64,000 nt of DNA, taken from Tupaia tana (Eukaryota; Chordata; Mammalia; Scandentia; Tupaiidae). The position numbers and the translations under genes were made by a program. The stretch lies in assembly GCA_026018925.1 (NCBI GenBank), contig JAKSZU010000012.1, forward strand, positions 26,711,814-26,775,813. Direction: 5' to 3'. This document shows positions 23,051 through 34,093 of the stretch, in pieces. Positions within the stretch are counted from its first letter, which is position 1, and each line of letters opens with the position of its first letter. The notes below the pieces were generated by a model. It was not told where the DNA came from and did no database searches. It was given only the letters and a program-made list of their open reading frames with translations.

Positions 23051-24590
23051 TGCATTTCAAATTCCAGTAATGTAGAAATTTCTAATGCTATCTATATCTA
23101 TCTACAAATTTGAAACTTAGATGTCCTACTTTTTAATAAGTGGCAAAAACAGGACTCTAACTCTAATCTAAATCAAAATCTTGTGTTCTTTATATCCCAG
23201 TCTACCAATGATATCCATAGAAATAAAATTTTCTTTCAAAAGAGAGAGATATTCTAAGCTTCAAATTTGCTATTTTTGAGTCTTGTCTCTCAGTTCAGGA
23301 TAAAGCCTATTTCAAAAAAATACCTGCCTTTAAGACTTAGATTATGTAGGGTCACCCAAGGATAAACCACCAAGATTTACACCCACACACACAAACACAT
23401 ACACATACACTTACATTCATATACATGTGTGTGCACCTAAGATTCATATCAATTTTTAGAACTTTTTAAAATTTCACTTTGTACTTTTGTTTTTTAATCA
23501 TATAATATTTGCATGGCAAATATAGAGAATGACATAATAAATCTTCCATAAAAATGTTCATTTACATGCTTAATCAGCTGCAAAAAACCTTAACATTCTG
23601 CCAATTTGTCTCAGTTTTCTTCCAGACAGAACTGAAACCTCGTGTGTAACTCTCCTCACTTCAATTTACTCTTCTTTCTTCCTAGACGGAACTGCTTTCC
23701 AGATTTTGCTATTTATTATATTCAACATAGTTTTAAATGCTTTTCCATAAATATATTCCCATTAACAGCAGATAATATGGCGTTCCATGCTTAAAATGTT
23801 CTATAAAGTTGTATAATAAATATAATTAAATATTTTTGCAACTTGGTTGAACCAAGTTATGTGAAAGAATTATGCATGTCTTATTCACCAGTAAATCTAC
23901 ATAAATACAATGCCTGGAACACGGTATATATGCAAGATGTAAATAGTAAATGAATTCATAAATGCATAGATGCATAGAATGGAATCCAGAAATAAGAAAA
24001 AAACTTCTTTTCTTGTCTGAGAAAGTTCATATCTCAATCACAGTGTTACCTATCATGTCCTTACTCTGCTTCACTCTGGTCCTCTAGTAATTCCCACCTA
24101 TTCTGCACCAGGTTCAAATTTCCTTGACTAAGAGGTGCTTCTAAGAGTTGCTCTTCATAGTTCTGGGGTATAGAAAACCTTGACTATTAACTACCAATCC
24201 TCCTACCTGATCTGGCGTCCAAAGAGAAACCTGCTGGATATGTTAAATCAACTCTACTTTCTTTTTCCTACCATTGATTCAGGAATTCCAAACAGCTTTC
24301 ATTTAGTTTTATTTTAGTTTCTGCTTTTGTATATTGGTGATCAACCTTGAGAAAATCTTCTGGGCAGCTTTTGACAGTGCCCAAAATACCAGGTCTCAGG
24401 TATACGAGGAGGCATTATTACAATTAAAGCAAAACTACATGAATATTCTTAACCCATAACTCAAGAAAGTAATTCACTCATACTTTATTTCAGGCAGTGG
24501 AAAAAATGTACCGGAATATGGAGTGATAGAATAGGAACTCAATTCTGTAAATATTTGGCTCAATTAGGAGCCTTCTTTTAGGCAACCAGA
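23051..24590. other. AT-rich intergenic sequence
   Basis: Scattered traces of old repeats (a possible reversed MIR at 23130-23215). Nothing firm. Confidence 0.45.
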
Positions 24591-24597
24591 GAGAATC

Positions 24598-25590
24598 TTA
24601 GCCCCAGGACTCAGCATTGATCTTTCTAAGGCCTAGGAGCTTGATAATGGCACGGCGGATCTCCTTGGTCTTAATACTGTATATGATTGGGTTAAGCATA
24701 GGAGGCACAAAGAGGTAAACATTGGCCATAAGAAGGTGCACAGCAGGTGGGGCATGCTTCCCAAAGCGGTGTACCAGGGACAGCCCCATCATAGGCACAA
24801 AGAATACTAGCACAGCACAGAGATGTGATGTACATGTCTGGAAGGCTCGAAGCTGCTCCTCCTGGGAGGCCAGTCCTGCTACTGTGTGCAGGATGAATCC
24901 ATACGAAAATGCAATGAGCACCAGGTCCAGCATCACAGTGAACACCACCAATGTCAGCCCATACAGGTTGTTGAAGGTGGTGTCTATGCAGGCCAAATGT
25001 ATCACTTCCTGGTGTAAGCAAAATGAGTGCGAGAGGACTAGAGGTCCACAGTAGGGGAAAGCCTTCAGCAAGAGGACAATGGGAAGAAGGGTCACAGGTC
25101 CCCGGAGGATGACAATCAGTCCTGCCCTGACCACTCGCTGACCAGTGATGATGACCGTGTATCTCAGTGGGTGGCAGATGGCCACAAAGCGGTCAAAGGA
25201 CATGACAAGGAGCACTGCAGACTCCATGAAGGAAAAGGAGTGGATGCAGAACATCTGAATTTGACAGGCTTCAAAGTAAATACTATGAGACTTGAACCAA
25301 AAGATCCCCATAGTGGTGGGCAAGGTGGACACTGAGAGTCCCAAGTCAGTGAGGGCCAGCAAAGACAGTAAATAGTACATAGGTGTGTGTAGACGAGGAT
25401 TGGTCTTAATAATGATCAGAATGAAACAATTGCCCGAGATGGCCAGTAGATACATGAAGAAAAAGGGGATGAAAATCCAGTGTTCAATGGTTTCCAACCC
25501 AGGAAAGCCTGTGAGGTAGAACATGGGACTGAACTGAGTGATGTTAGATAGGAGATTGAGTTGAGGATGTAGAAGATATGGGGCTGGCAT
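24598..25590 (-). CDS. OR51M1: OR51M1-like class I olfactory receptor, intact
   Basis: Odorant GPCR of 330 residues. The sequon N16-I-T lies in a longer than usual N-terminus. Landmarks are LTGFPGLE at 26-33, GN at 53-54 (TM1), D82 (TM2), C109, D133-R-F135 (TM3), cysteines 181, 191 and 201, SFC in place of SYC at 189-191, [11 protein letters not shown] (TM6) and NPIIY (TM7). On the minus strand, a good acceptor (pyrimidine run then CAG) ends at 25606, and the first ATG after it, 15 bases in, is the chosen start. An internal Met at 23 is less likely because it would remove the sequon. The TM3-ECL2 sequence, with VIITGQ and [10 protein letters not shown], is what I remember of OR51M1, and the neighbouring OR51Q1-like genes fit the synteny. 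In human, as I recall, OR51M1 and OR51Q1 share a strand, whereas here they are divergent, so the symbol is tentative. Confidence 0.85.
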   Translation of the reverse strand: MPAPYLLHPQLNLLSNITQFSPMFYLTGFPGLETIEHWIFIPFFFMYLLAISGNCFILIIIKTNPRLHTPMYYLLSLLALTDLGLSVSTLPTTMGIFWFKSHSIYFEACQIQMFCIHSFSFMESAVLLVMSFDRFVAICHPLRYTVIITGQRVVRAGLIVILRGPVTLLPIVLLLKAFPYCGPLVLSHSFCLHQEVIHLACIDTTFNNLYGLTLVVFTVMLDLVLIAFSYGFILHTVAGLASQEEQLRAFQTCTSHLCAVLVFFVPMMGLSLVHRFGKHAPPAVHLLMANVYLFVPPMLNPIIYSIKTKEIRRAIIKLLGLRKINAESWG

Positions 25591-25605
25591 TCCTCAGGAA
25601 ATGAG

Positions 25606-25970
25606 CTGAAAAGAAATAATATTTCTGGTTAATTCTTCAGTTTGACCTAAGTCAATAATTAGGTTTTATATTGGATTCTTCTAGTATTAACCTTTTCTCA
25701 ATATCTGAGCAGTGAATCACCAAGTCCTAGGATTTCTTCTACTAAATACCTCTAGTTGGTTTACTCATTATTTTCACTAGGGTTATTCTAACTCAGATCA
25801 TTATTATCTCTGCCTGGATTATTCCAACAACTTTTAATTTTCATTACCCTAATAAGCTGACTACATTATAGTGAGGTATTTATAAAACCAAAAGCAATGC
25901 CTGCTATGTGGTATTCATGTGAAGAATAAGATAAAAAAAAAAACACACACACAAAAAAAACAAGAATTAT
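25606..25970. other. Upstream side of the OR51M1-like gene
   Basis: Begins with the inferred acceptor of the minus-strand coding exon. Possible old L2 words at 25800-25860. No promoter found. Confidence 0.4.
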
Positions 25971-25974
25971 TTTT

Positions 25975-26210
25975 AAAGAGATTTTTGCCATAGAGGGCAT
26001 GCGCTCACTGGAGAGACAGAGAGAGACAGAGAGAGAAAGCGAGAAATCACGCCCCCCCCCCCCAAGGAGTGGCCACGCTGCAATCTCTTTTTCTCCATTC
26101 TGCTCTCAGGATCTTGGGCACACACGCACATGAGTCTGGTGTAAGTTTTAAGGAGCCGGGTCTAGGATTCAAACTGCCATTGGGTCTAGGATTCAAACTG
26201 CCATTGACTA
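25975..26210 (-). mobile_element. tRNA-derived SINE with internal 24-base duplication
   Basis: AGATTTTTGCCATAGAGGGCATGC start. The segment GGGTCTAGGATTCAAACTGC and four more bases is present twice (26158-26181 and 26182-26205), and the head beyond it is cut. Confidence 0.72.
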
Positions 26211-26221
26211 AATGACTATAT

Positions 26222-26347
26222 ATTCTCCTCCCAGGATTTGGAGCACTCACACACACAAACTCAGAGTGATTTTTTTCAAGCTGCCAAGTCTGGGACTTGC
26301 ATTACGGTCAGTCATGCAGTCCAGCATCTAAACCATCTGCTGGCCCC
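26222..26347 (-). mobile_element. Partial older SINE
   Basis: TTCTCCTCCCAGGATTTGGAGCAC through CCATCTGCTGGCCCC, without its poly-T side. Confidence 0.65.
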
Positions 26348-27236
26348 AATAAACTTGTATTTCAATTACATTTTTCTACAAACTTTAAAAATTCCTTGTT
26401 TATATAATTAACATATTTAAGTGTATGAATTTACTCATGTTTACTTTATATAACATATCTATATATACATTTATATTCTTTACATATTTTAGAGTTATTC
26501 TTCATATGTAAATTTAGAGAATTTAAAGATCAGTATAAATATATTTAATATATAAATATATATTTACAAAAATATGTACATCATATGTATTCATCATATA
26601 TTTATACTTATATGTACTTTATATAACATACATTATGTATATATTATTCATATGTATTTATATTATATATTGATATATTATATCTCTATAATATATTAAA
26701 TATGATTTACTTATTTATCTTTATACATGTATTTTATATATGTATATATAAAATGATATTTTTAATGCACACTATAGTAATTGACTGGATTGGGATTATT
26801 TAAGACCCCTTGAGCAGTGACCAGCATCTAGCAGACAACACTATATATTTTTGCTAGAAAAACTAAATGATGCATGCATGGAGAAAGTGCTCACCTGTAG
26901 TTCTGATTAGCTGTGTCTGGAGTTCTGTGCTTGGGTATGTATTCACTGACTTCTGAGTGATAAGATGGGCAGCAAAGGGATCTGGTGGAAGCAAGGTGTC
27001 TACAGAGGGACAATGGCAGAGCTGGAATTATTCCTTTTGGAAAAGAAATTTGGGGACTTTCTTTTGGCAAAAGAGTCTTTTTCTTTCTATCACAGGAATA
27101 CAACAGGTTTTTCTCCTTTTCTACTGAGAAACAGAGGAGTCCACTCATGAGCACATAGTCAGTCACTTCTGATTGTATTGTAACTACAATATTTACAGTT
27201 GAAGCCTGAGGAGAGAATCCTAGGAAGGATTTTTAC
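26348..27236. other. Very AT-rich stretch and unassigned sequence
   Basis: 26390-26760 is almost only TATA-type words. The rest is unassigned. Confidence 0.5.
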
Positions 27237-27475
27237 AGGCTGGTCCTGTAGTCAAGTGGATCCCAGGTGACCAATTGTGGTTTGAATCCCACCTTGGCAG
27301 CTTGAAAAATATTCCAGGAGTGTGTACATGCACACCTCAAATCCCAACTGGATAAAAAATGAAGGAGAAGGGATTGTAGTGTGAAGACACCCCACCAAGA
27401 GATGTATTGTTCCCCTCTCCCCCTATGTCTCTGTCTCCAGTGAGTACATATGTACTATGACAATTTAAAAAAGAG
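27237..27475 (+). mobile_element. Older tRNA-derived SINE
   Basis: GGCTGGTCCTGTAGTCAAGTGG head, GTGGTTTGAATCCCA B box and a shortened body. Confidence 0.65.
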
Positions 27476-27739
27476 AGAGATTTTTAGCATGCCATGAACA
27501 ATTAGCTCTCTCCTTACCTCTGTCATAAATACTTTCATTTCAATTTAATATTTACTATTTTTTAAGTGAACCCTTGGTGGTCACTGTTTCTAGTGGTTTA
27601 AAAAATAAGTAAATAAAGTGTCACTTAAGCACAAGAACTTGCAGCAGATCACTCATTACTAAACCCCAGATAACATTCCTATGATAGCCAAATTAATCTG
27701 TAAACATGCTTCTTAAAAGAAGCAGAATGGAGGAAGGTT

Positions 27740-27890
27740 CTGGAAAGGGCAGGTCATATCCTGGATATGGGAACGTCACAGTGGATTGTCTGTTTTAATA
27801 TAAGCAGATTATGGAACTTCTCTGTTGTGTTCACTGATTTGGCACCTAAAATGCACTTAATATATATGTTGAGTAAATGAATGACTGTTT
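27740..27890 (+). mobile_element. L2 tail remnant
   Basis: TGTGTTCACTGATTTGGCACCTAAAATGCACTTAATA...GAGTAAATGAATGACTG resembles the L2 terminal part. Short and old. Confidence 0.45.
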
Positions 27891-28881
27891 TGATGATGAG
27901 GAAAGGGAGAACGTTAAGTGCACCAGACAATTCATCAGGGCAGACTGTGGATACTGGAGGCTTTCTGCTATCCTGATGCCAGTGGGTGACTGATGTCTAG
28001 ACATGGTCCAGGAAGACCTGGCCAGGTTATGTAAGTCTTGGTCAGGAAGAGAAGCCTTTATTCTGGCCTCTGCAACAGAAAATGGAAGAGGACTTCTCTT
28101 TTTCAGAGAGAGCAGGTCCTGCTCTCCGATTTTTTCCCTGCCTTTGCTTCTGTGCATAGAATCTGAGAGTATCAGAAGTGGAGGAGATTCTGTGGGGATC
28201 TTGGATTTCAGTATTATGCTGTGAGTGAAAAACTAAGAGCCCACGTGGGGCATGCTTTTGCCCAACACCACTCAAAGGTTAGGAGAGAAATCAGGATCAA
28301 AATTCAGATTACCTCCTTCTAGGTTAACGGCTCTTTGGGGACACCTGTATAACCCCCTATTCATGCATTTTCTCTCTCCTCTCCTATATCCCTCTGATGG
28401 CCACCCCTTGAATTCTGGCACAGGACAGTAGTGGAGACTTACCAGTAGCTGCTAATTTTGAAAGGCAAAGCCCAGGTAGTCTGCACTGAGGGAAGAAATT
28501 AGGTGAGGATGATACCAGGATCAGGGAAAGGAACCAAGCTGTGGCTGGCAGAGATGGATTTATCCTCTCTTCTCCTCTGTGAATGTGAAACACCAGCTGG
28601 GAGGCTCTGAGGACAAACAGAAAGTCCCCAGGGCCGAAAGCCCTGTAGGCAGGAGCCTTTCATTACCTTCATCTCTCTCTCTCTCTCTCTCCCATAGTTC
28701 ACCTGGAACTGAAGAACCCTAACTTTATAGGGTTTGGTCCCCAGGCATTGGACACTGGCAGATAACTTCTGCAGCAAAAGCCATTCCATCTCACCATATT
28801 TTCAAACTCTATAAATAAACTAATCCCTGGTATCTGTCACTTCATTCACTTCTCCTTTGGTCATTAAAGTGGACTCATAGT
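27891..28881. other. Unassigned intergenic sequence
   Basis: A (CT)n run at 28672-28690 and a possible reversed MIR trace at 28255-28345. Short frames without motifs. Confidence 0.45.
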
Positions 28882-29104
28882 GAGGGCCAGATGGTGTTAC
28901 AATGTTAAAAACCACCAAGGCGTACCCACGTGGGGAGATTTCATGTTCACGTCTAGGTACCTCCCGGAGTGTGCAAGGCATGCATGTGCCTATGACTCAG
29001 GGCTGACTGAGGCTGAGGGTGGATGGTGGTGTCATGATCCTGTTGGAGGTGCTGTCTCTCTAACTCTCTCATTCAGGAAAGAAATAAATAAACTTAAAAA
29101 AAAG
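28882..29104 (+). mobile_element. Probable SINE of a second subfamily
   Basis: AGGGCCAGATGGTGTTACAATG, ACCCACGTGGGGAG and a tail AGAAATAAATAAACTTAAAAAAAAG. The body lacks the GATCTTGGGCACGC part. Confidence 0.45.
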
Positions 29105-29325
29105 TGCTTATAGTTTGCCAGGGAGATAGGATGAGGCATACAAGGAGGATCATCCATGTGGTATCTACATGGGCTAATCACCTGCTCCTCCGCCTCAAGG
29201 CACAATCAGCCTGACCTCAAGCTCTTCCCATTTGTGCACTAATTTGTCTTTTCATGTCTATATTTTTTTTATTACCAGATATTTATTTGCTTTTTTTCCC
29301 TCTGTCAGCTTCTGTATCTTTTTTC

Positions 29326-29592
29326 TTTTTTTTTTTTTTTTTTGGAGAGGTTTTTGCTATAGGACGTGTGCGCTCGCCAGACAGACAGAGACATAGAGAC
29401 AAAAAGCGAGAACTCACCCCCCAGGGGGGATGGTCACGCTGCAATCCCTTCTCCTCCATTCTCCTCTCGGGATCTTGGGCATGCACGCACACGCGCCCGG
29501 CGTGAGTTTTAAGCCACTGGGTCTGAGACGCGAACCGCGGTCGACTACATGGGAGTCCAGTGACATAGCCATTATGCTAACTGCTGGTTCCC
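29326..29592 (-). mobile_element. tRNA-derived SINE, young
   Basis: CpG-rich, with ACGCGAACCGCGGTCGACTAC and GCTAACTGCTGGTTCCC. TATCTTTTTT occurs on both sides. Confidence 0.86.
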
Positions 29593-29599
29593 TATCTTT

Positions 29600-29868
29600 T
29601 TTTTTTTCTTTTTTCGGAGAGTTTTGCTACAGGGAACGTGTGCTTGCCTGAGAGACAGAGAGATACAGAGACACACAGAAGTAAGAAATCATCTCCTGTG
29701 GGTGATGGCCACACTGCAATCTCTTCTCCTCCATTCTTCTCTCGGGACTTTTGGGCATACATGCACACACACTTGGCATGAGTTCAAAGCCACTGGATCT
29801 GGGACTGAAACTGCAGTGAACTGCATAGGAGTCCAGCAATGTAACCATTATGCCATCTGCTGGTCCCC
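29600..29868 (-). mobile_element. tRNA-derived SINE next to the previous one
   Basis: GGAGAGTTTTGCTACAGGGAACGTG to GCCATCTGCTGGTCCCC; more diverged than its neighbour. Confidence 0.8.
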
Positions 29869-30547
29869 AGCTTATATATCTTTGAGCCTGGAGGTCAACC
29901 AGATAAAAACTTTCCTATACAATCCCACTCCCAATACATGTCCAGGCCAGTGTCTCAGACTTTTCCAAGGCTTTACTCAATTTTGAATGTGTGGGACACT
30001 CCTTAAACAGACCTACAGCAAGCAGCCTTTTCAGAATTTCTTGCTGTCTTCACTATCCTGGTAGCAAATAGTAACATATATTAGAAAAAATAAATTCGTT
30101 TGCCAATGTGCCTCTATGTGAATGTGTGTGTATGCGTGAAAAAGAGAGACTGGCATGCTTTTCACGGGTCCAGTATAACTTACATTGAAGGTATACAGAA
30201 CTGAGACCTATTGAGCCAGGTTTGGTAGGGTATAATATTCCTCCTGAAAAACTGAAATAGGCAATACACAGACTGTAGTTTTCCAACGTAACCACTAGGG
30301 GGAAGAATAGGCTTAAATTCACATAGCACCAAGCTCTCTTCCATCCCCTAATATTCCCACAGATCAAGGAAGTGTAGCTTTTTTCCCAGGATTGACTTCT
30401 CATATCTTCTATACCTACCACAGAGGGCTAAGAACTGCCAGCCAGTTTTATTCCTCATTTGCAGATGTCTCCCTTTCTCAAGCACACACAAAAACAGACA
30501 CACCATCAGCACAAGCCCTAAAATCGGTGGATAGAGACAACAGTCTT
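29869..30547. other. Unassigned intergenic sequence
   Basis: Nothing recognised. Confidence 0.5.
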
Positions 30548-30566
30548 CTCTACTTTTGTAGATTTT

Positions 30567-30825
30567 TTTTTGGAGAGGTTTTTTGCTATAGGGCATGTGC
30601 GCTCGCCAGACAGACAGAGAGAGACAGAGAGACAGAAAGCGAGAAATCACCCCCCAGGGGGGATGGTCACGCCGCAATCCCTTCTCCTCCATTCTCCTCT
30701 CGGGATCTTGGGCACACAAGCACACGCGCCCGGCGTTGAGTTTTAAGCCACCGGGTCCGGGACATGAACCGCGGTCGACTACATGGGAGTTCAGCGACAT
30801 AGCCATTACGCTAACTGCTGGTTCC
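30567..30825 (-). mobile_element. tRNA-derived SINE, young, 19-base TSD
   Basis: Nearly consensus copy flanked by a perfect 19-base repeat (CTCTACTTTTGTAGATTTT at 30548-30566 and 30826-30844). Confidence 0.92.
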
Positions 30826-30844
30826 CTCTACTTTTGTAGATTTT

Positions 30845-31516
30845 AAAGATGATAACCTCATAAGACCCAAATGGCCTTTGGTCTTAGTCATGTTGAATTC
30901 TCCATTCTGAGCAGACAGACCTAAATGAAACTCTTACTCAGGGTTTCCAGTATTTCCAGACTCACAGACTCTTCCAAGGGCATTGTCACAGAAAATGTTT
31001 ACAGGGTCAACTTGCTCTTTCCCTGATCCAATTTCAGTTCTGTAGGAATTAAGTCTCTCTTTTGGATGGGCTATTTGTAGTATAAAATTGATGTGGGTTT
31101 TTGAAGCTCAAAAGACTCACAGAAGTTAGAATCACAAAAGGGACCCACTGGCCTGGTTTTGAGTCTTAAACAATTTTCACTTCAAATTTATTTTGTTTAT
31201 CTTCTTGTCTTCCTGTACCTGTGTGAACACAGAAAATCTGGAATGTCTACTGCTACGTCTCCATATCTTTCTGTGGCAATGCATTCAGGAGTTTTTTCCA
31301 TGCATTGTACTTCTTTCCATTATTCTGAAGAGGACCAGTTTTTATTTTTATTCTGGAGTTTTTAGAGACCGCCATTGGAAAGCCATGTCACAACTCGAGC
31401 TAAGGTCTGCCTGTCTATCTCTATTCATAGCCCATCAAGCGCAGAGAAGTCAAACACCTGTTTCACCTAGGCATGTGTGACAGTTTTCCCCTAGGCCACT
31501 CATTCTACTGATTCTT
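30845..31516. other. Unassigned intergenic sequence
   Basis: Nothing recognised. Confidence 0.5.
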
Positions 31517-31530
31517 CTAGAAATCTTATT

Positions 31531-31800
31531 TTATTTTATTTTATTTTTTTGGAGAGGTTTTTGCTATAGGGCGCGTGCGCTCGCCAGACAGACAGAGAGA
31601 GACAGAGAGATAGAAAGCAGGAAATCACCCCCCAGGGGGGATGGCCACGCCGCAATCCCTTCTCCTCCATTCTCCTCTCGGGATCTTGGGCACGCACGCA
31701 CAAGCGCCCGGCGTGAGTTTAAGCCGCCGGGTCCGGGACTCGAACCGCGGTCGACTACGTGGGAGTCCAGCGACACAGCCATTACGCCAACTGCTGGTCC
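31531..31800 (-). mobile_element. tRNA-derived SINE, young, 14-base TSD
   Basis: Closest to consensus, with GACTCGAACCGCGGTCGACTA. CTAGAAATCTTATT lies on both sides (31517-31530 and 31801-31814). A (TTTTA)n run replaces the simple poly-T. Confidence 0.92.
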
Positions 31801-31857
31801 CTAGAAATCTTATTAAAAATTTACCATGGTAACAATTATATGATCTATATGGGTCTA

Positions 31858-31921
31858 TTAAGTTGTTGGGAAAGTTATGACATGTTTTCTATGCAAAAAT
31901 GCATCATGACTTTCCCAATGA

Positions 31922-31926
<5 letters not shown>
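31858..31926. mobile_element. Palindromic mariner-like MITE, copy 3
   Basis: Opens TTAAGTTGTTGGGAAAG and closes CTTTCCCAATGACACTA, with the same TATGCAAAAATGCAT centre as copies 1 and 2. It is followed directly by a (TA)n run. Confidence 0.65.

Positions 31927-31962
<36 letters not shown>
31924..31962 (+). repeat. (TA)n microsatellite
   Basis: About 19 TA units after MITE copy 3, then a short (CA)n. Confidence 0.92.
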
Positions 31963-31970
<8 letters not shown>

Positions 31971-32034
31971 TATGTATATTCCATAACAATATGTTTAAAT
32001 CTCAAATATAAAATTTTATTTAAGAAAAGCATCT

Positions 32035-32253
32035 TGGTATCTGCAGATAATGTAATGGTTACATAACTGGACTCCCACATAGCTGACTGCAGTTTGAGTA
32101 CTGGACCTAGTGGCTTAAAACTCATGCCAGGTGTGTTTGTGTGCTTGCCCAAAATCCCTAGAGGAGAACAGAGGAGAAGGGATGACCATCCCCCTGAGGG
32201 GCGATTTCTCACTTTCTGTCTCTCTGGTGAGCACATGCACCCTATAGCAAAAA

Positions 32254-32344
<91 letters not shown>
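32035..32344 (+). mobile_element. tRNA-derived SINE with (CT)n(TA)n tail, copy A specific
   Basis: The head lacks its first bases; the body ends CCCTATAGCAAAAAAAAAAA, followed by (CT)n and (TA)n. AAAAGCATCT flanks it at 32025-32034 and 32345-32354. Duplicon B (about 41245) and U1 (about 50330) have no insertion here. Confidence 0.8.
32261..32342 (+). repeat. (CT)n(TA)n microsatellite
   Basis: Grown from the tail of the SINE at 32035. Confidence 0.92.
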
Positions 32345-32345
<1 letters not shown>

Positions 32346-32530
32346 AAAGCATCTCTGGAGAAACTGGCTATTCACACAAAAAATTTAGTTTGTTAATTGG
32401 TTTATTTGCTTTGCTAGTATATTTGATTTTGCTCAGGTTGTTCTTGGAAAATCATGAAGGTTCTTCACCCTTTTCTATGTCCTTTAGTGATATGGAGAAG
32501 TAGAAGGCACACAGATCTTTCTTGCATTAA

Positions 32531-32655
32531 TCCCTTGGGCTTCTGTGTATGGAGATTCTACTCCTTCCCTGAAGACCTGAAGGAGCTATACAAACGGTCC
32601 TATTCAGCTGGATAAGTGCTAGAGGAAACTGAAGACACCAGGCAAGCAGACACAG
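32531..32655 (+). promoter_or_regulatory. OR51Q1: Candidate olfactory promoter and noncoding exon, copy A
   Basis: EBF (O/E)-like TCCCTTGGG at 32531-32539, a TATA-like TATACAAA at 32587-32594, then an ACAG/GTGATG donor with exon end at 32655. The same order and spacing recur before all five OR51Q1-like exons. EBF sites near the start site are typical of olfactory receptor promoters; the exon itself is inferred. Confidence 0.5.
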
Positions 32656-34093
32656 GTGATGTGCATGGTCATCAATGCCAGAAAATGGGATAGGAAGTGA
32701 GGCTGAATGTTACCCCTTTGAATGAACAAGAGATATAAGACAGTCCTGGGATTGTGGAAGGAAGTGTGGGGCTGGAGGAGCAAAGGAGACATGATCTAAA
32801 ATTCTAGATCATGGTCTACAGATCCACAAGGTTTGTGCCAAGACACATTCCCAACAAGATTACTAAAGGAGACTTTCTTGGATAACAAGGTTAGGAGGAA
32901 GGGCACTGAGAGAAGGGTTCTCGGTGATGGGCTTGCTCCTGAATCTCTGAGGACAAGGCTGGGTAGAGATGAACTAAGAGGAAGAGATTTGGGTTTGGTT
33001 GCCTAAAATGTCCTTCCTTTCTGTTCTCTCCTGCTTTAATCTGCTACTATCTAGACTGGTTAAGGAAACATGACAGCCCTCAATACTCAAGAGATTCTTG
33101 AGTATTAATTTACATTATCTAGTGATGTGTAGAAATAGCAAGTATTTTTAGTTTTTCAAGTACAACTTTAAAGAAAGTATAGGAAGTTGTTACTAAATAA
33201 AAATATTAAAAACAAACAAACAGACAGGTTTATCCAAATTTAATCAATATAAAATTAAGGAGTTTACAAAAGATTATTGGCTGTTCCAAAAGATATAATT
33301 GGTTTAGGTACCAAGAGAATCTTTGTCCTAAATTTAACCCTATGTGGCTGTTTCACAGACATGTTTCTATTCATAGTTGCAGTCTTTCTGCAAAAGTGCT
33401 TCCTAATCATTTCTTTTAATATAGGTCCTTTAGAAAGCTATCTCAGCACTAAATATAACACATTTCTCTCATGCAAGGTCCTATTCTAGTCCTTCTGCTA
33501 ACAAATTAAAAATTAAAAAGTGGTCCTGTACCATTTGGCCTATAAAGGTTCTCTAAGTCTTCCACCTTTAAAAAAAGGCATTGTTTTCCCCTTGCTTTAC
33601 CTCAGATAATCTCTCTCTCTCTTTTTTTTTTTTTTCGTGGACTGACTGACTCAAAAGACTGAATAGCTACATTAAAATTGCTGGTTGTAGTTCACTGGTT
33701 TCTCCTTGCCTCAGGACCTCAAAAAATGTTCTATAGTAATCTCTTCTCCACAGTTACTCTCTGCAATGGCCATCAAACATTCCTATAACTTCCTGTTGCA
33801 AACTCATAACTGTTTTCTGAACAGGAAAACAAGTCCTTGAGTTGAAGCAGAGGAGTGCTTCCATGCTATCATCTGTGGTTGTAAAAATGAAGAGCTCTGA
33901 ACTCAAACAAACAAAAATAATAAAATTATGTTAACTCATTTTCCAGCATCTTGATTTTCTCGGGTCTGTGTGGACAATGCATCACATAGCAATTTCAAGG
34001 GGTCATAAAATAACACTCAAATCCTTATTTTGCTCACTTTTTTTTTTTCATATGTGGCAAAGAAGTCTTTTCTTGTGGCTGCCTCTTTTGGTC
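32656..34093 (+). other. Inferred intron and 5' side of copy A coding exon
   Basis: Homologous to the inferred introns of B and U1-U3. The acceptor used by those copies is changed here; an upstream CATTTTCCAG at 33937-33946 could act instead. Confidence 0.45.
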
